From contig NZ_CAADHO010000010.1 of assembly GCF_900699765.1 (NCBI RefSeq), forward strand, positions 124,001 to 188,000: a stretch of 64,000 nt of DNA, written 5' to 3'. This document shows positions 1 through 9,632 of this stretch, piece by piece (position 1 is the stretch's first letter; every line of letters starts with the position of its first letter). Below the pieces are notes generated by a model. It was not told the DNA's origin, searched no databases, and saw only the letters and a list, made by a program, of their open reading frames with translations. A program made the position numbers and the translations under genes. Source of the stretch: Desulfoluna butyratoxydans. Lineage in GTDB: Bacteria > Desulfobacterota > Desulfobacteria > Desulfobacterales > Desulfolunaceae.

Positions 1-571
1 CCAGGTTGGCGGGGCCTTCGGATTCGTCGGGCAGCTCTACCCAGTGGGGCAGGCCGATGGTGCGCAGCAGGGGACCGAGGCGGGCAAAGCCGCTTTCGAT
101 GACCAGGGCACGGACCTTGTCGGGAAAGGCTGCGGCCAGATCGATGGCCGGGGCGCTGCCCAGGGATCGCCCCATGGCCACCATGGGGCCTGTGTACCCT
201 TTTTTGCTGAGCCACGGGCTTACAAAGGCAAAGGTCTTTCTGGCGTCGGCCAGCATATGGGTAACAGACGGCTCTCCCCGGGAGAGGCCGTAGCCCCGAT
301 ACTCTGCAATGATCAGGTTGAATCCGCACCCGGTGAGATGGGAGGCTGCCTCATCGTAATCCGAGGCCACCTCTCCATTGCCGTGGAAGAAGAGGAGGGT
401 GGGCAGCGCCTTGTCCGTCAGGTGGCAGCGGACGGCGAGGCGTTCTCCGTCATGGGAGGGGATGAAAAGATCGAAGCAGCGGTCCGACTCTTCAAGGACG
501 GGCAGGCCGGGGCGGGGATGAAACAGAAGACTCAGGAATTCCAGGCGATCAAAGGGGGACGGTTCCGTCAT
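1..571 (-). CDS. alpha/beta hydrolase, 3' end cut by window edge
   Basis: A minus-strand frame opens with ATG at 571-569 and stays open to base 1, giving the first 190 residues; the C-terminus lies outside the window. AGGAG sits about 7 bases upstream of the ATG. Seen: an oxyanion-type HGNGE at residues 63-67, a YRGYG strand-loop near 91-95, and the nucleophile elbow GRSLGSA with Ser136. These are the order and spacing of serine alpha/beta hydrolases of the YfhR/BEM46 type. The acid and His of the triad would lie past the edge. The gene starts 43 bases after the acyl-CoA synthetase stop on the same strand, so it is probably the third gene of that operon. The substrate cannot be read from the sequence. 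Confidence 0.85.
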   Translation of the reverse strand, partial: MTEPSPFDRLEFLSLLFHPRPGLPVLEESDRCFDLFIPSHDGERLAVRCHLTDKALPTLLFFHGNGEVASDYDEAASHLTGCGFNLIIAEYRGYGLSRGEPSVTHMLADARKTFAFVSPWLSKKGYTGPMVAMGRSLGSAPAIDLAAAFPDKVRALVIESGFARLGPLLRTIGLPHWVELPDESEGPANL

Positions 572-614
572 GGCGGTTCTCCTGGTTTGGGTCCCATAGG
601 GGGCGCAGTCAGCC

Positions 615-2774
615 CTATCCCTTGGGGACCACGGGCTCTTTTTTCAGTATCATACGGGCGTCGGCGATGTCGATGCCCTGGTCATGGACGATGACGGGGT
701 TCAGGTCCATCTCCTGGATGTCCGGGTAGGACTCCACCACCTCCGAGACGGTGAGCAGGAGCTGGCTGAGGGCCTGCTTGTCCAGGGCGGGGGAGCCCCG
801 GAAGCCGTTGAGGATCGGGGCGGACTTGATTTCGTCGATCATGCGTGAGGCAGCGGTGCGTGAAAGGGGCAGCACCCGGAAGGAGACATCCCGCACCACC
901 TCCACCAGGATACCGCCGATGCCGAACATCACCACCGGGCCGAACTGCCGGTCGATTTTGGTGCCGATGATCACCTCCACCCCCTTTTTCTTCATGCTGG
1001 CCACCAGGCACCCTTTGATGACGGCGTCGGGCTTGTACTCCCGTGCGTTGTCGATGATGCGGTGGAAGGCGTTGCGGATCTGGTCCTCGTTTTCCAGGTT
1101 GAGGCGCACCCCGCCGGCGTCGCTTTTGTGGAGGATATCCGGGGAGACGATTTTCAGCACCACGGCCCCGCCGATCTCCTCGGCCAGGCGCACGGCGTCG
1201 TCGGCGGTTTTGGCCAGGTGCTCCCGCATGGCCGGTGCGCCGTGGCTGCGCAGGATCTCCTTGGCTTCGTGCTCGAAGAGGTAGCGGCGGCCCTCGGCCC
1301 GGGCATTGTGGATGAGTTTGACGGCCTTTTTTTTCGCCTTGGCCCCCCAGTTGAATTCGAAGGTGGTCTTGTATTTGTAGGCGGAGATGTACTGGCCGTA
1401 GCGGGAAAGGGCCCCCACGCACCGTGTGGCGATGTCCAGGGACTCGTACACCGGGATTCCGTAGTAGCGCAGGAGCTCCAGGGAGTGGGGTTTTACCGAG
1501 TTGTAGAGGCTCTGCAGCACGATGGGTTTGCCCGACCGCTGGACCAGTTTGCCCATCTGGTGGGCTGCGTCTTCTTCCAGGAACCGGAGCTTTTCGGCAA
1601 ACCGGATGGCGTAGCCGCCGAAGAGGCCGGCAATGAGAAGACCGCCCACGTTGGCGTCGTTTAAGATGATCCGGGCGCAGCGGGCAAAGATTTCGGGGTT
1701 TGCATCGCTGCCCCCGGCCACGTCCACCGGGTTGGATACCGAGGCGTTGTGGGGCAGGATCTCCCGCAGCTTGGCTTGGGACCGCTCCGACAGGGTGGGG
1801 ATTTCAAGGCCCAGGTCGGTGAGGAGATCCGAGGCGATGGTGGCGTGCCCGCCCCCGTCGGCCAGGATGGCCACCTTTCTGTTGCGGATGTGCGGCAGGC
1901 TGGAGAGGGTCTCGGCCACGGGAAAGAGCTGGTCCGGGTGTTCGATGTTGATGATTCCCGCCCGCTCAAAGGAGGTGCGGGCCACCTCGGAGATGCCCGC
2001 CAGCGCCCCGGTATGGGATCCTGCCGATTTTTGTCCCGTGGAGGTCCGGCCGCTCTTCAGCAGGATGATGGGTTTCTGGCGGGAGGTTTTGTAGACCTGC
2101 TGGAGAAAGGTACGGCCGTCCCGCAGCCCTTCCACGTAGATGAGGATGGCCTTGGTTTTGTCGTCGCGCCGGAAAAACTCCAGATATTCGTCGAAATGGA
2201 TGTCCGACTCGTTGCCCACCCCCACATAATAGGAAAATCCTTTGTGGCTGCGCAGGGTGGCTTCGGTGATGAGGTGAAGGGCGATGTTGCCGCTCTGGGT
2301 GAGCAGGGCGATGTCCCCTTTGGGGACGTTGGAGAGTCCCACCAGGTTGAGCCCTGTCCACATGTTGATGATGCCCGAGGTGTTAGGGCCCACCAGCCGC
2401 ACCTTGTGGGCACGGGCCGTCTCCAGGATCTCGTCCTCCAGGCGCTTGCCCTGGGGGCCCATCTCGCCGAACCCCCCTGCGATGATGACGGCCCCTGCAA
2501 TGCCCTTGCGGCCGCACTGGGCCAGGAGACCCGGGACCGTGGAGGCGGGTGTGGTGATGAGGGCCAGGTCCACAGGCTCCTTGATCTCCTCCACGTCGGC
2601 GTAGCATCTCAGGCCGAGGACGCGGCGTTCCCGTGGGTTGACCGGGTAGATGCCCCCTTCAAACCCGCTCTTCTTCAAGGTGGCCACGGCCTGGTAGCCC
2701 CGTTTGGTTTCATCCCGCGACGCGCCGATGACGGCCACGGAGTCTGCGTTGAGAATGCGATGAAGATCTTCCAT
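615..2774 (-). CDS. Acyl-CoA synthetase, NDP-forming (fused alpha-beta)
   Basis: 719 residues, matching the fused alpha-beta form of ADP-forming acetyl/acyl-CoA synthetases, which interconvert acyl-CoA + ADP + Pi with acid + CoA + ATP in the cytoplasm. Domains in order: CoA-binding Rossmann domain (residues ~8-100, with VAVIGAS), succinyl-CoA ligase-like domains (~150-450), then an ATP-grasp domain (~490-710). Key motifs are SGSHTGALAG, which carries the phospho-histidine of the alpha part, and ILHKSDAGGV, the second histidine loop of the beta part. Both are intact, so the enzyme should be active. It starts 2 bases after the enoyl-CoA hydratase stop and is almost surely co-transcribed with it, suggesting ATP recovery from a CoA ester made by acid breakdown. 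The acyl substrate is unknown. Confidence 0.9.
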   Translation of the reverse strand: MEDLHRILNADSVAVIGASRDETKRGYQAVATLKKSGFEGGIYPVNPRERRVLGLRCYADVEEIKEPVDLALITTPASTVPGLLAQCGRKGIAGAVIIAGGFGEMGPQGKRLEDEILETARAHKVRLVGPNTSGIINMWTGLNLVGLSNVPKGDIALLTQSGNIALHLITEATLRSHKGFSYYVGVGNESDIHFDEYLEFFRRDDKTKAILIYVEGLRDGRTFLQQVYKTSRQKPIILLKSGRTSTGQKSAGSHTGALAGISEVARTSFERAGIINIEHPDQLFPVAETLSSLPHIRNRKVAILADGGGHATIASDLLTDLGLEIPTLSERSQAKLREILPHNASVSNPVDVAGGSDANPEIFARCARIILNDANVGGLLIAGLFGGYAIRFAEKLRFLEEDAAHQMGKLVQRSGKPIVLQSLYNSVKPHSLELLRYYGIPVYESLDIATRCVGALSRYGQYISAYKYKTTFEFNWGAKAKKKAVKLIHNARAEGRRYLFEHEAKEILRSHGAPAMREHLAKTADDAVRLAEEIGGAVVLKIVSPDILHKSDAGGVRLNLENEDQIRNAFHRIIDNAREYKPDAVIKGCLVASMKKKGVEVIIGTKIDRQFGPVVMFGIGGILVEVVRDVSFRVLPLSRTAASRMIDEIKSAPILNGFRGSPALDKQALSQLLLTVSEVVESYPDIQEMDLNPVIVHDQGIDIADARMILKKEPVVPKG

Positions 2775-2776
2775 GG

Positions 2777-3598
2777 CTACACTCCCTTGAATATGGGTCG
2801 GCGCTTCTCTTTAAAGGCGTCAATGCCCTCCTGCCAGTCTCGGCTTTTCATGCAGGCAATGATGGCACTGGTCTCTTCGTCGTAGGTCTCTTCCAGGGAG
2901 AGGGCGGGGGCCCGTTCCATGAGGGATTTGGCAAGGGCCATGGAAAGGGGGGCTTTGTCGGTCATGCGTGCGGCCAGGGCCAGGGCCTCATCCATCAGGT
3001 GGGCCCGGGGAACGCTGGAGAGGGCCAGGCCGGTCTCCACGGCCTCGGGGCCCGAGAGGATCCTTCCTGTGTAGATGAGTTCCCGGGCCCGCGCCAGACC
3101 CACGATGCGCTCCAGGTGGCGGGTGACACCACCCCCCACCATGGTGCCAAGGCCGGTTTCGGGAAATCCCAGGGTGGCTGTGTCGGCCATGATGACGAAA
3201 TCGCAGTTGAGGGCCAACTCGGTGCCTGCCCCCCTGGCCGGTCCGTTAACCGCCGCGATAACGGGCAGGGGAACGGTACGGAGTTTGAGGCAGGTGGCAT
3301 GGGCCAGTTCAATGTAGGCGCTTTTTTCTTCGGGGGTTCGTTGCCCGTCGGCGTGGTGCTTGAGATCCGCCCCTGCGCAGAAGGCCTCCTTGGCGGGGCG
3401 AGGGGTCGGCGTGTCTGTTGCGGGGGGGGCGCCGGTAATGATCAGGGCCCGGATGGCGAGGTTTGAAGAGACAGAGTCCAGCACAGTTTCCAGCTCTTCG
3501 TACATGCGCTCAATGACGGCGTTCATGCGGTGGGGACGGTTGAGACGCAGGATGCCGGTGTTGTCCCGGGCCTCGAAGAGCACGGTGGCAGGGGTCAT
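2777..3598 (-). CDS. Enoyl-CoA hydratase/isomerase family protein
   Basis: 273 residues, the usual length for a crotonase. The first oxyanion-hole segment reads FCAGADLK. The second region, GPARGAGTELALNCDF, is followed by GFPETGLG, with acidic residues where the hydratase glutamates normally sit. A proline/threonine-rich insert of about 15 residues (PPATDTPTPRPAKEA) precedes FCAGADLK and lengthens a surface loop. GGAGG stands 6 bases before the ATG, which fixes the start. It is the first gene of a minus-strand operon with the acyl-CoA synthetase and hydrolase and has a strong promoter just upstream. Inference: a beta-oxidation-like or related hydration/isomerisation step; crotonase members also do other chemistry, so the exact reaction is open. 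Confidence 0.88.
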   Translation of the reverse strand: MTPATVLFEARDNTGILRLNRPHRMNAVIERMYEELETVLDSVSSNLAIRALIITGAPPATDTPTPRPAKEAFCAGADLKHHADGQRTPEEKSAYIELAHATCLKLRTVPLPVIAAVNGPARGAGTELALNCDFVIMADTATLGFPETGLGTMVGGGVTRHLERIVGLARARELIYTGRILSGPEAVETGLALSSVPRAHLMDEALALAARMTDKAPLSMALAKSLMERAPALSLEETYDEETSAIIACMKSRDWQEGIDAFKEKRRPIFKGV

Positions 3599-3613
3599 CA
3601 GAAGCCTCCAGAC

Positions 3614-3659
3614 CGGTTTTCAACCGACGGATACAGGCCGGGAAGAGGGGTGAAAACCG
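3614..3659. repeat. Inverted repeat in leader of hydratase operon
   Basis: CGGTTTTCA at 3614-3622 and its exact complement TGAAAACCG at 3651-3659 are separated by 28 bases. They lie between the predicted promoter and the enoyl-CoA hydratase start. This could be an RNA hairpin in the leader or a split operator; nothing in the sequence decides between these. Confidence 0.4.
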
Positions 3660-3690
3660 TGTGGGTGGTGTAATTGACCGATAAATCAAA

Positions 3691-3720
3691 ATTTTACCAA
3701 AGGCGTTGTCTCTCCGTCAA
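3691..3720 (-). promoter_or_regulatory. Sigma-70-type promoter of hydratase/synthetase operon
   Basis: On the minus strand TTGACG (3720-3715) is followed after 18 bases by TAAAAT (3696-3691). The predicted transcript starts near 3684 and has about an 85-base leader before the hydratase ATG. The rest of 3599-3937, between two divergent genes, holds nothing else clear. Confidence 0.6.
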
Positions 3721-3937
3721 ACAGAACGTTTGCAATTTTCAACCAAACATGCAACCCTTTCCTCCAAAGTTCAGTACTTCACCCGGGATGTCGTTTGACT
3801 AATAGACGACGATCCGGGCTCTTGTTTCTGCGGTAGCGTCACGGGTGTCGTTTGGTTTGGTGGGCCCGGTTTTTATTGCGTATACGGGTGGTGGGGCGTC
3901 TTTGCGGAGTGGTCTTTTTTCTGATACGGATGGTGTT

Positions 3938-4348
3938 ATGACATGTAAAAAATTGGGGTTGATCCTGCTGCTATTTGCCTGTACTGCCTGCTCTTCACAG
4001 GAGTACAGTCACCCCGTGCACTTCGAGACCCTGTTGAACGATCATTCCATTCTCACCTTTGAGGTGACGGTGGTCATGAAAAGCGAGAAAGGCTTGGAAG
4101 AGTTGAAAAAAAAGCTGGCGCAGGTGGAGTACGGCATGCGCATCGTCCTGACCCAGAGGCGCCCGGATCAGATCGACACCCCCAAGCGCATCAAGAGCGT
4201 CATGCGAAAAATCTGCGAATCCCAGATGGCCAACCGGGTGGAACGGTTTGATGTGACCCAGATGAGGCTCCGGCGATACGTGGGCGGGGCAAAATACGTG
4301 GAGGAAGGTCCCACGAGCATCAACCGAAAAGGCCTCACCGGGCAGTAA
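3938..4348 (+). CDS. Small lipoprotein, weakly FliL-like
   Basis: An open frame begins upstream at 3845, but the ATG at 3938 puts a signal peptide at the very N-terminus, MTCKKLGLILLLFAC, so it is preferred; length 136 residues. LFAC is a plausible lipobox, with Cys15 as the lipidated residue and TACSS following. The mature part has the pattern of a periplasmic FliL-type domain: a strand pair with FEVTVVMKSEKGLEEL, then helices around LKKKLAQVEYGMRIVL and PKRIKSVMRKICESQM. FliL proteins normally have a transmembrane helix rather than a lipid anchor, so this likeness is tentative and no function is assigned. It is monocistronic, with a terminator just downstream. Confidence 0.65.
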   Translation: MTCKKLGLILLLFACTACSSQEYSHPVHFETLLNDHSILTFEVTVVMKSEKGLEELKKKLAQVEYGMRIVLTQRRPDQIDTPKRIKSVMRKICESQMANRVERFDVTQMRLRRYVGGAKYVEEGPTSINRKGLTGQ

Positions 4349-4377
4349 CAAGCCTTGCAGGGGTATGGTTTCTAAGG

Positions 4378-4413
4378 GCGGGTGCGCTGGTAAACAGCGA
4401 ACCCGCTCTTTTT
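4378..4413 (+). terminator. Rho-independent terminator
   Basis: Stem arms at 4378-4389 and 4395-4406 (12 bp, one mismatch, loop GTAAA), followed by TCTTTTT. It ends the lipoprotein transcript and lies between convergent genes. Confidence 0.8.
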
Positions 4414-4423
4414 GTTTGTCCCT

Positions 4424-5752
4424 TTAGCGACCGATGCCTTCGTAGTGAAAACCTTCTGTTTTGAGCTGTTCAGGGCTATACTGGTTTCGGCCGTCAAAGA
4501 TAACGGGCTGAGCCATAAGGCGCTTCATGGCCTCAAAGTCCGGCTGGCGAAAGGGCTTCCACTCGGTGACCAGGAGCATGGCGTCCACATCCTTGACCGC
4601 GTCGTACTGGTGGTCGGCTAGGATGAGGCTGCCGTTTTGCAGGTGCCCGGCCAGGCACTGTTCGGCCTCTTCCATGGCCACGGGATCGTAGGCCGTCACC
4701 GTGGCCCCTGCCGCGATCAGCTGCTCGATGACCACCACAGACGGGGCCTCCCGCATGTCGTCGGTGCCGGGTTTGAAGGCAAGCCCCCAGATGCCGAAGC
4801 GGCGCCCGCTCAGGTCCTCCCCAAAGTGTTCCACCACCTTTTCAAAGAGGCGTTTTTTCTGAAAGGCGTTTCGTGTCTCCACCGCCTTGAGGATCAGGGG
4901 CGTAAAGCCCACCTCTCCGGCGGAGCGGATCAGGGCCTGGACATCCTTGGGGAAACAGGACCCGCCGTAGCCGCATCCGGCGTAGATAAAGCTGTAGCCG
5001 ATGCGGCTGTCCGAGCCGATGCCCTTGCGGACGCTCTCCACGTCCACGCCCAGTTTTTCGCACATGAAGGCGATCTCGTTCATAAAGGAGATCTTGGTGG
5101 CCAGAAGGGAGTTGGCCGCGTATTTGGTCATCTCCGCATCCCGGATTCCCATGGAGACGATTTTGTCATGGATCCGGGAGAAGGGGGCGTAGAGGGTCTT
5201 CATGATGGCTTCGGAGCGGGGGGAGTCCGTGCCGATCACCACCCGGTCGGGGCGCATGAAGTCCCCAACGGCCGCCCCTTCCTTGAGGAACTCAGGGTTG
5301 CTCACCACGTCAAATTCCACCGAGACCCCGCGTTTGTCCAGTTCCTCCTGAACGACTTTCCGGACCTTGTCCGCCGTGCCCACCGGAACCGTGGACTTGT
5401 CCACGATGACGCCGTACCGGTTGAGGTGCTGCCCGATCTCCCGGGCCGCAGCCAGGACGTAGCGGAGGTCGGCGGACCCGTCGTCCCCCGGCGGGGTTCC
5501 CACGGCGATGAAAAAGAGGTCGGAGTGGGACATGGCCTCGGCCAGGTCCGTGGTGAAGTTGAGCAGCCCGAGTTTACGGTTGCTGGTCACCAGGCCTTCG
5601 AGGCCCGGCTCATAGATGGGAAGCACCCCTTGGTTGAGGTTGTCGATCTTGGTTTTGTCAACGTCCACGCAGGTGACGTTGTTCCCCATCTCGGAAAAGC
5701 AGGCGCCGGTGACCAGGCCTACGTAGCCTGTACCGATGACAGTGATATGCAT
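4424..5752 (-). CDS. ugd: UDP-glucose 6-dehydrogenase
   Basis: 442 residues, standard length. It oxidises UDP-glucose to UDP-glucuronate with two NAD+ in the cytoplasm, feeding capsule, lipopolysaccharide or other glycan synthesis. Seen: N-terminal NAD-binding GTGYVG (residues 7-12), the central GCGYGGSCFPKD segment with the catalytic cysteine, and a C-terminal UDP-binding domain with WGLAFKPGTDDMREAP. GGGAG lies 8 bases before the ATG. No glycan-synthesis gene is next to it here, so its product's fate is not shown. It converges on the lipoprotein gene. Confidence 0.95.
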   Translation of the reverse strand: MHITVIGTGYVGLVTGACFSEMGNNVTCVDVDKTKIDNLNQGVLPIYEPGLEGLVTSNRKLGLLNFTTDLAEAMSHSDLFFIAVGTPPGDDGSADLRYVLAAAREIGQHLNRYGVIVDKSTVPVGTADKVRKVVQEELDKRGVSVEFDVVSNPEFLKEGAAVGDFMRPDRVVIGTDSPRSEAIMKTLYAPFSRIHDKIVSMGIRDAEMTKYAANSLLATKISFMNEIAFMCEKLGVDVESVRKGIGSDSRIGYSFIYAGCGYGGSCFPKDVQALIRSAGEVGFTPLILKAVETRNAFQKKRLFEKVVEHFGEDLSGRRFGIWGLAFKPGTDDMREAPSVVVIEQLIAAGATVTAYDPVAMEEAEQCLAGHLQNGSLILADHQYDAVKDVDAMLLVTEWKPFRQPDFEAMKRLMAQPVIFDGRNQYSPEQLKTEGFHYEGIGR

Positions 5753-6116
5753 GGTGATCTCCCGGTTTGGATGGTCCTCATCCGCTTTCAGATTTCAGAC
5801 AAGGTTGGTCAAACGTTGGGTTGCCATGTCGCCGCCCTGAAGTCCGGGCGTGTTGCCTCATGCTCCGGTATGGCTCAACCTGGGGGAGCTCGCATAAAAG
5901 GGTGTTGTTGTCTCGGGGTATTTCCTGTAGGCTCTGTGCACGCATCCTGCCGGATGCTTCTTTATTGTTTTATCTTCACTTCTCTTTTGAGGCTGAAATA
6001 AGGGGAGGGGGAAGAGAACCGGCATCGGTGCGTCCCATCGGCTGTGGCGTTTTTGGGTAGTGTCGTGCCGGCAAGCGCTTTTTGTTTTCAATCCGTAATG
6101 TTTCCGTACAGTGAAT
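5753..6116. other. Intergenic region between divergent ugd and mfd
   Basis: No credible gene. It must hold the promoters of ugd (minus) and mfd (plus), but I see no convincing boxes. One feature stands out: GCATCC-TGCC-GGATGC at 5942-5957, followed by a T-rich stretch, a weak terminator-like hairpin on the plus strand about 155 bases ahead of mfd that could act as a leader attenuator. Confidence 0.4.
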
Positions 6117-9100
6117 ATGGCTCAAAATCAAGTGGAAAACATCCTGCGTCCTTTCCTGGCGCAACTTCAGGGTAAAGGGACCTCCTCCGTCATCGCCGGG
6201 CTGGCCGGGTCTGAAAAAGCCCTGGTCACGGACACCATCTCCAGGCTGGTCCCGGGCCCCCTTGTGGTGGTCCTTCCCACCACAAAGGACGTGGACCTTT
6301 TTCTGGGGGACCTCTCCCTGTTTGCCGGGGTGCCCACAGACGACGTGGCTGCCCTGTTCCCCCCTTATAATATCCTGCCCTATAAATCGGTGTCCTATCA
6401 CGCGGAGACCTCCGCCAAGAGGATCCGGACCCTTTATGCCATGCTGGAAGGCCGGATGCCCAAGATCGTGGTGACCACCGTGGACACCCTGATGCAGCGG
6501 TTGATCCCCAAGGACGAGATGAACGCCTACGCCGATCTCCTCATGGTCAACGAGGAGGTGGACCGCGGGGAACTCATCTCGAACCTGGTGGCAGGGGGCT
6601 ATGTCCGCACCTCCATTGTGGAGGAACCCGGGGACTTCTCTGTTCGGGGGGGCATCGTCGATTTCTTCTCACCTTACCATGACGACCCGGTGCGCGTGGA
6701 GTTTTTTGGTGATGTGGTGGACTCCATTCGTTTATTTTCCGCCACCAACCAGAGGCGAAAGGGCTCTCTCATGGAGGCGGTCCTCCTTCCCGCCAGGGAG
6801 ACCATCCTGCGCCGTGAAAAGCTGGAAGAGGTGGTGGGCAGGATACGAAGGGCCGCCGCAGCAGCGGGTGTTCCCCTCGACGAAGTGAAGGACCTGGTGG
6901 GCCGCGTCAAAGAGGAAGAAGGGGGCGCCACGGTGGAGAGCCTCCTCTCCCTGGTCTACCCGTCCCTGGACACCTTTATGGATTACCTGCCCTCCAATGC
7001 CCTGATGGTGATCCCGGATCCGGACGGGTTGCGCAGGAGTCGGGATGTTTTTCTCCAGAGGGTGGCCGGAAACTATGAGCTGGCGCAGAAGGGGAATCGT
7101 CTCACCGTTGAGCCGGAGCAACTGTTTCTGGGCAAGGAGGAGCTGGAAGCCCACCTTAAGGCGTGTCGGGTATTGGAGTACGCCATGGTGGCCACCGAGT
7201 CCATGGATACCGGTGGGAGCCTTCCTCTGTCCATTTTCGATCACAGCGCCCTCACTGCTGAGCTCAAGACCCGCCACACACGGGACGAGTCTCCCTTGCA
7301 GCCCCTGGTGGACCGCCTGGAGTCCCTTCGCCGGGAAGGGCATCTCACCTGGATCCTCTGCAGCCGTGAGCCCCAGGTGGAACGACTCCTGGAGCTGTTG
7401 AAACCCTACGGCATCGAGCCACCCGTGGGAACGTATAACCGGGAGGCGTCCCCCCGTGGAGGCGCCCTTCGCATTGCCGTGGGGCATCTGTCCACCGGCT
7501 TTTTCTGGGCCGACGCAGGCCTGGCCGTCATCACCGAGGACGAGATTTTCGGAGCCAAGCGGCGGGTGGTGCGCAGTGCCAAGCGGCGGGCCCGGGACGA
7601 GCTCCTCTCCCTGGGCGAGCTGAAGGAAGGCGACCTCGTGGTCCACGACGAACACGGCATCGGCCGTTATGTCGGGCTGACCAAGATCGTGGTGGGGCGA
7701 ATCACCAGCGACTACCTGGCCATCGAATACAAGGACGATGACCGCTTCTACCTGCCCGTGGACCGCATGGGGATGATCCAGAAGTACGTGGGGGTGGAAG
7801 GGCACAAGCCCCTTTTGGACCGCATGGGGGGCAAGTCCTGGGACAAGGTCAAGGCCAAGGCCAAGAAAGAGGTGGAGAAGATGGCCGGCGAGCTTCTCAA
7901 GCTCTACGCCGAGCGCAAGGTGAAAAAAGGATTCAAATTTTCCGCCTCCGATGCCTACTTCAACGAGTTCCAGGCCTCCTTTCCCTACGAAGAGACCCGG
8001 GATCAGCTCCGGGCCATCGACGATGTCCTGGACGACATGGAGAAAGAGAACTCCATGGACCGCCTGGTCTGCGGGGACGTGGGCTACGGCAAGACCGAAG
8101 TGGCCATGCGTGCCGCCTTTAAAGCCGTGGCCGACGGCAAGCAGGTGGCGGTGCTGGTGCCCACCACGGTCCTGGCCGAGCAGCACCTCAAGACATTTCG
8201 GGAGCGGTTTGATCGCTACCCGGTCATTGTGGAGAGCCTCAGCCGCTTCCGCAAGGCTGCGGAACAGCGCCGCATTGTCGAGTCCCTGTCAGAGGGCAAG
8301 GTGGACATCGTCATCGGGACCCATCGCCTCTTTTCCGGAGATGTCGACTTCAAGGACCTGGGCCTTTTGATCATCGATGAGGAGCAGCGGTTCGGGGTCC
8401 GCCATAAAGAAAAGCTCAAGGGGCTCAAGAGCACCGTGGACGTGCTGGCCCTCTCCGCCACCCCCATCCCCAGGACCCTCCACATGTCCCTTGCGGGCAT
8501 GCGGGACATCAGCGTCATCTCCACGCCCCCTGAAGAGCGGCAGGCCATCATCAGCTATATCGCCGAATACGACGACGCCATTGTGGGGGAGGCCATCACC
8601 CGTGAGCTGGGTCGCCAGGGGCAGGTTTTCTTTGTCCACAACAACGTGGCCTCCATCGAGCGCATGGCCGATCGCATCCGGGACCTGGTGCCTGCGGCCC
8701 GGGTGGGGGTGGCCCACGGCCAGCAGACCGAGCGGGAGCTGGAGAAGGTGATGTTCGCCTTTGTGGAAAAGCAGATCGACGTGCTGGTGACCACCACCAT
8801 CATCGAATCCGGCCTGGATATCCCTTCAGCCAACACCATGATCGTGAACCGGGCCGACCGGTTCGGGCTCTCCCAGCTTTATCAGCTCAGGGGGCGCATC
8901 GGGCGCGGAGACGAGCAGGCCTTTGCCTATCTGTTTGTTCCCGAGGAGGCCCGTTTGAGCCGGGATGCGGCCAAGCGCATGAAGGTGCTCATGGAGCACA
9001 CCGACCTGGGGGCCGGATTCCAGATCGCCATGAGCGATCTCCAGATACGGGGCGGGGGCGCTGCCCTGGGTGCCTCCCAGTCCGGGCACATCGCCGCCGT

Positions 9101-9632
9101 GGGTTACGACATGTTTCTCACCCTCATGGACGAGGCCATCTCCGAACTCAAGGGACAGCCCAAGGTCCATGCCCTGGAGCCCGAGATCAACGTTAATTTT
9201 TCCACCTTCTTCCCGGAGGACTACGTCCCGGACATCGAGCAGCGGCTGGTGCTGTACAGGCGGCTTGCCAAGATGCGGGAGCTCCGGGAGATCGCCGATA
9301 TCAAGGGCGAGATCGTGGACCGTTACGGCAAATTGCCGGAAGAGGCCATGAACGTCCTGTTGAAGATCATGCTGAGGATCGAGGCGGTGAGGGCGGGGGT
9401 CAAAAAACTCGAACTGTCCGGCACCCAGCTCTCCCTGTCGTTTTCCGATCTTCACCAGAAGGTGCCCCACGCCATTGTGGAGGTGACGGCCAGGGGAGAG
9501 GGGCGCTACGAGCTGACGCCGGATCTTCTCTTTCGGGCGACCCTGACCAAGGGAACCAACAGCAGCCTGCTGACGCAGTGCAAGAATATTCTCAAGGAGG
9601 TGGCGGCCTATGTTAACCCGTCAGACAATTAA
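6117..9632 (+). CDS. mfd: Transcription-repair coupling factor
   Basis: About 1171 residues, the usual size. Mfd removes RNA polymerase stalled at lesions by ATP-driven DNA translocation and recruits UvrA. Domains in order: UvrB-like N-terminal module (~1-350, with FPPYNILPYKSVSYHAE), a polymerase-interaction domain near 500-570 (VHDEHGIGRYVGL), RecG-like helicase lobes (Walker A GDVGYGKT near 653, DEEQ box near 754, the translocation segment around QLRGRIGRG), and a C-terminal autoinhibitory domain. A GTG two codons upstream (6111) could also start; neither has a clear ribosome-binding site. The 3' end overlaps the next gene by 23 bases. UvrB and UvrC are encoded 30 kb downstream. Confidence 0.96.
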   Translation: MAQNQVENILRPFLAQLQGKGTSSVIAGLAGSEKALVTDTISRLVPGPLVVVLPTTKDVDLFLGDLSLFAGVPTDDVAALFPPYNILPYKSVSYHAETSAKRIRTLYAMLEGRMPKIVVTTVDTLMQRLIPKDEMNAYADLLMVNEEVDRGELISNLVAGGYVRTSIVEEPGDFSVRGGIVDFFSPYHDDPVRVEFFGDVVDSIRLFSATNQRRKGSLMEAVLLPARETILRREKLEEVVGRIRRAAAAAGVPLDEVKDLVGRVKEEEGGATVESLLSLVYPSLDTFMDYLPSNALMVIPDPDGLRRSRDVFLQRVAGNYELAQKGNRLTVEPEQLFLGKEELEAHLKACRVLEYAMVATESMDTGGSLPLSIFDHSALTAELKTRHTRDESPLQPLVDRLESLRREGHLTWILCSREPQVERLLELLKPYGIEPPVGTYNREASPRGGALRIAVGHLSTGFFWADAGLAVITEDEIFGAKRRVVRSAKRRARDELLSLGELKEGDLVVHDEHGIGRYVGLTKIVVGRITSDYLAIEYKDDDRFYLPVDRMGMIQKYVGVEGHKPLLDRMGGKSWDKVKAKAKKEVEKMAGELLKLYAERKVKKGFKFSASDAYFNEFQASFPYEETRDQLRAIDDVLDDMEKENSMDRLVCGDVGYGKTEVAMRAAFKAVADGKQVAVLVPTTVLAEQHLKTFRERFDRYPVIVESLSRFRKAAEQRRIVESLSEGKVDIVIGTHRLFSGDVDFKDLGLLIIDEEQRFGVRHKEKLKGLKSTVDVLALSATPIPRTLHMSLAGMRDISVISTPPEERQAIISYIAEYDDAIVGEAITRELGRQGQVFFVHNNVASIERMADRIRDLVPAARVGVAHGQQTERELEKVMFAFVEKQIDVLVTTTIIESGLDIPSANTMIVNRADRFGLSQLYQLRGRIGRGDEQAFAYLFVPEEARLSRDAAKRMKVLMEHTDLGAGFQIAMSDLQIRGGGAALGASQSGHIAAVGYDMFLTLMDEAISELKGQPKVHALEPEINVNFSTFFPEDYVPDIEQRLVLYRRLAKMRELREIADIKGEIVDRYGKLPEEAMNVLLKIMLRIEAVRAGVKKLELSGTQLSLSFSDLHQKVPHAIVEVTARGEGRYELTPDLLFRATLTKGTNSSLLTQCKNILKEVAAYVNPSDN

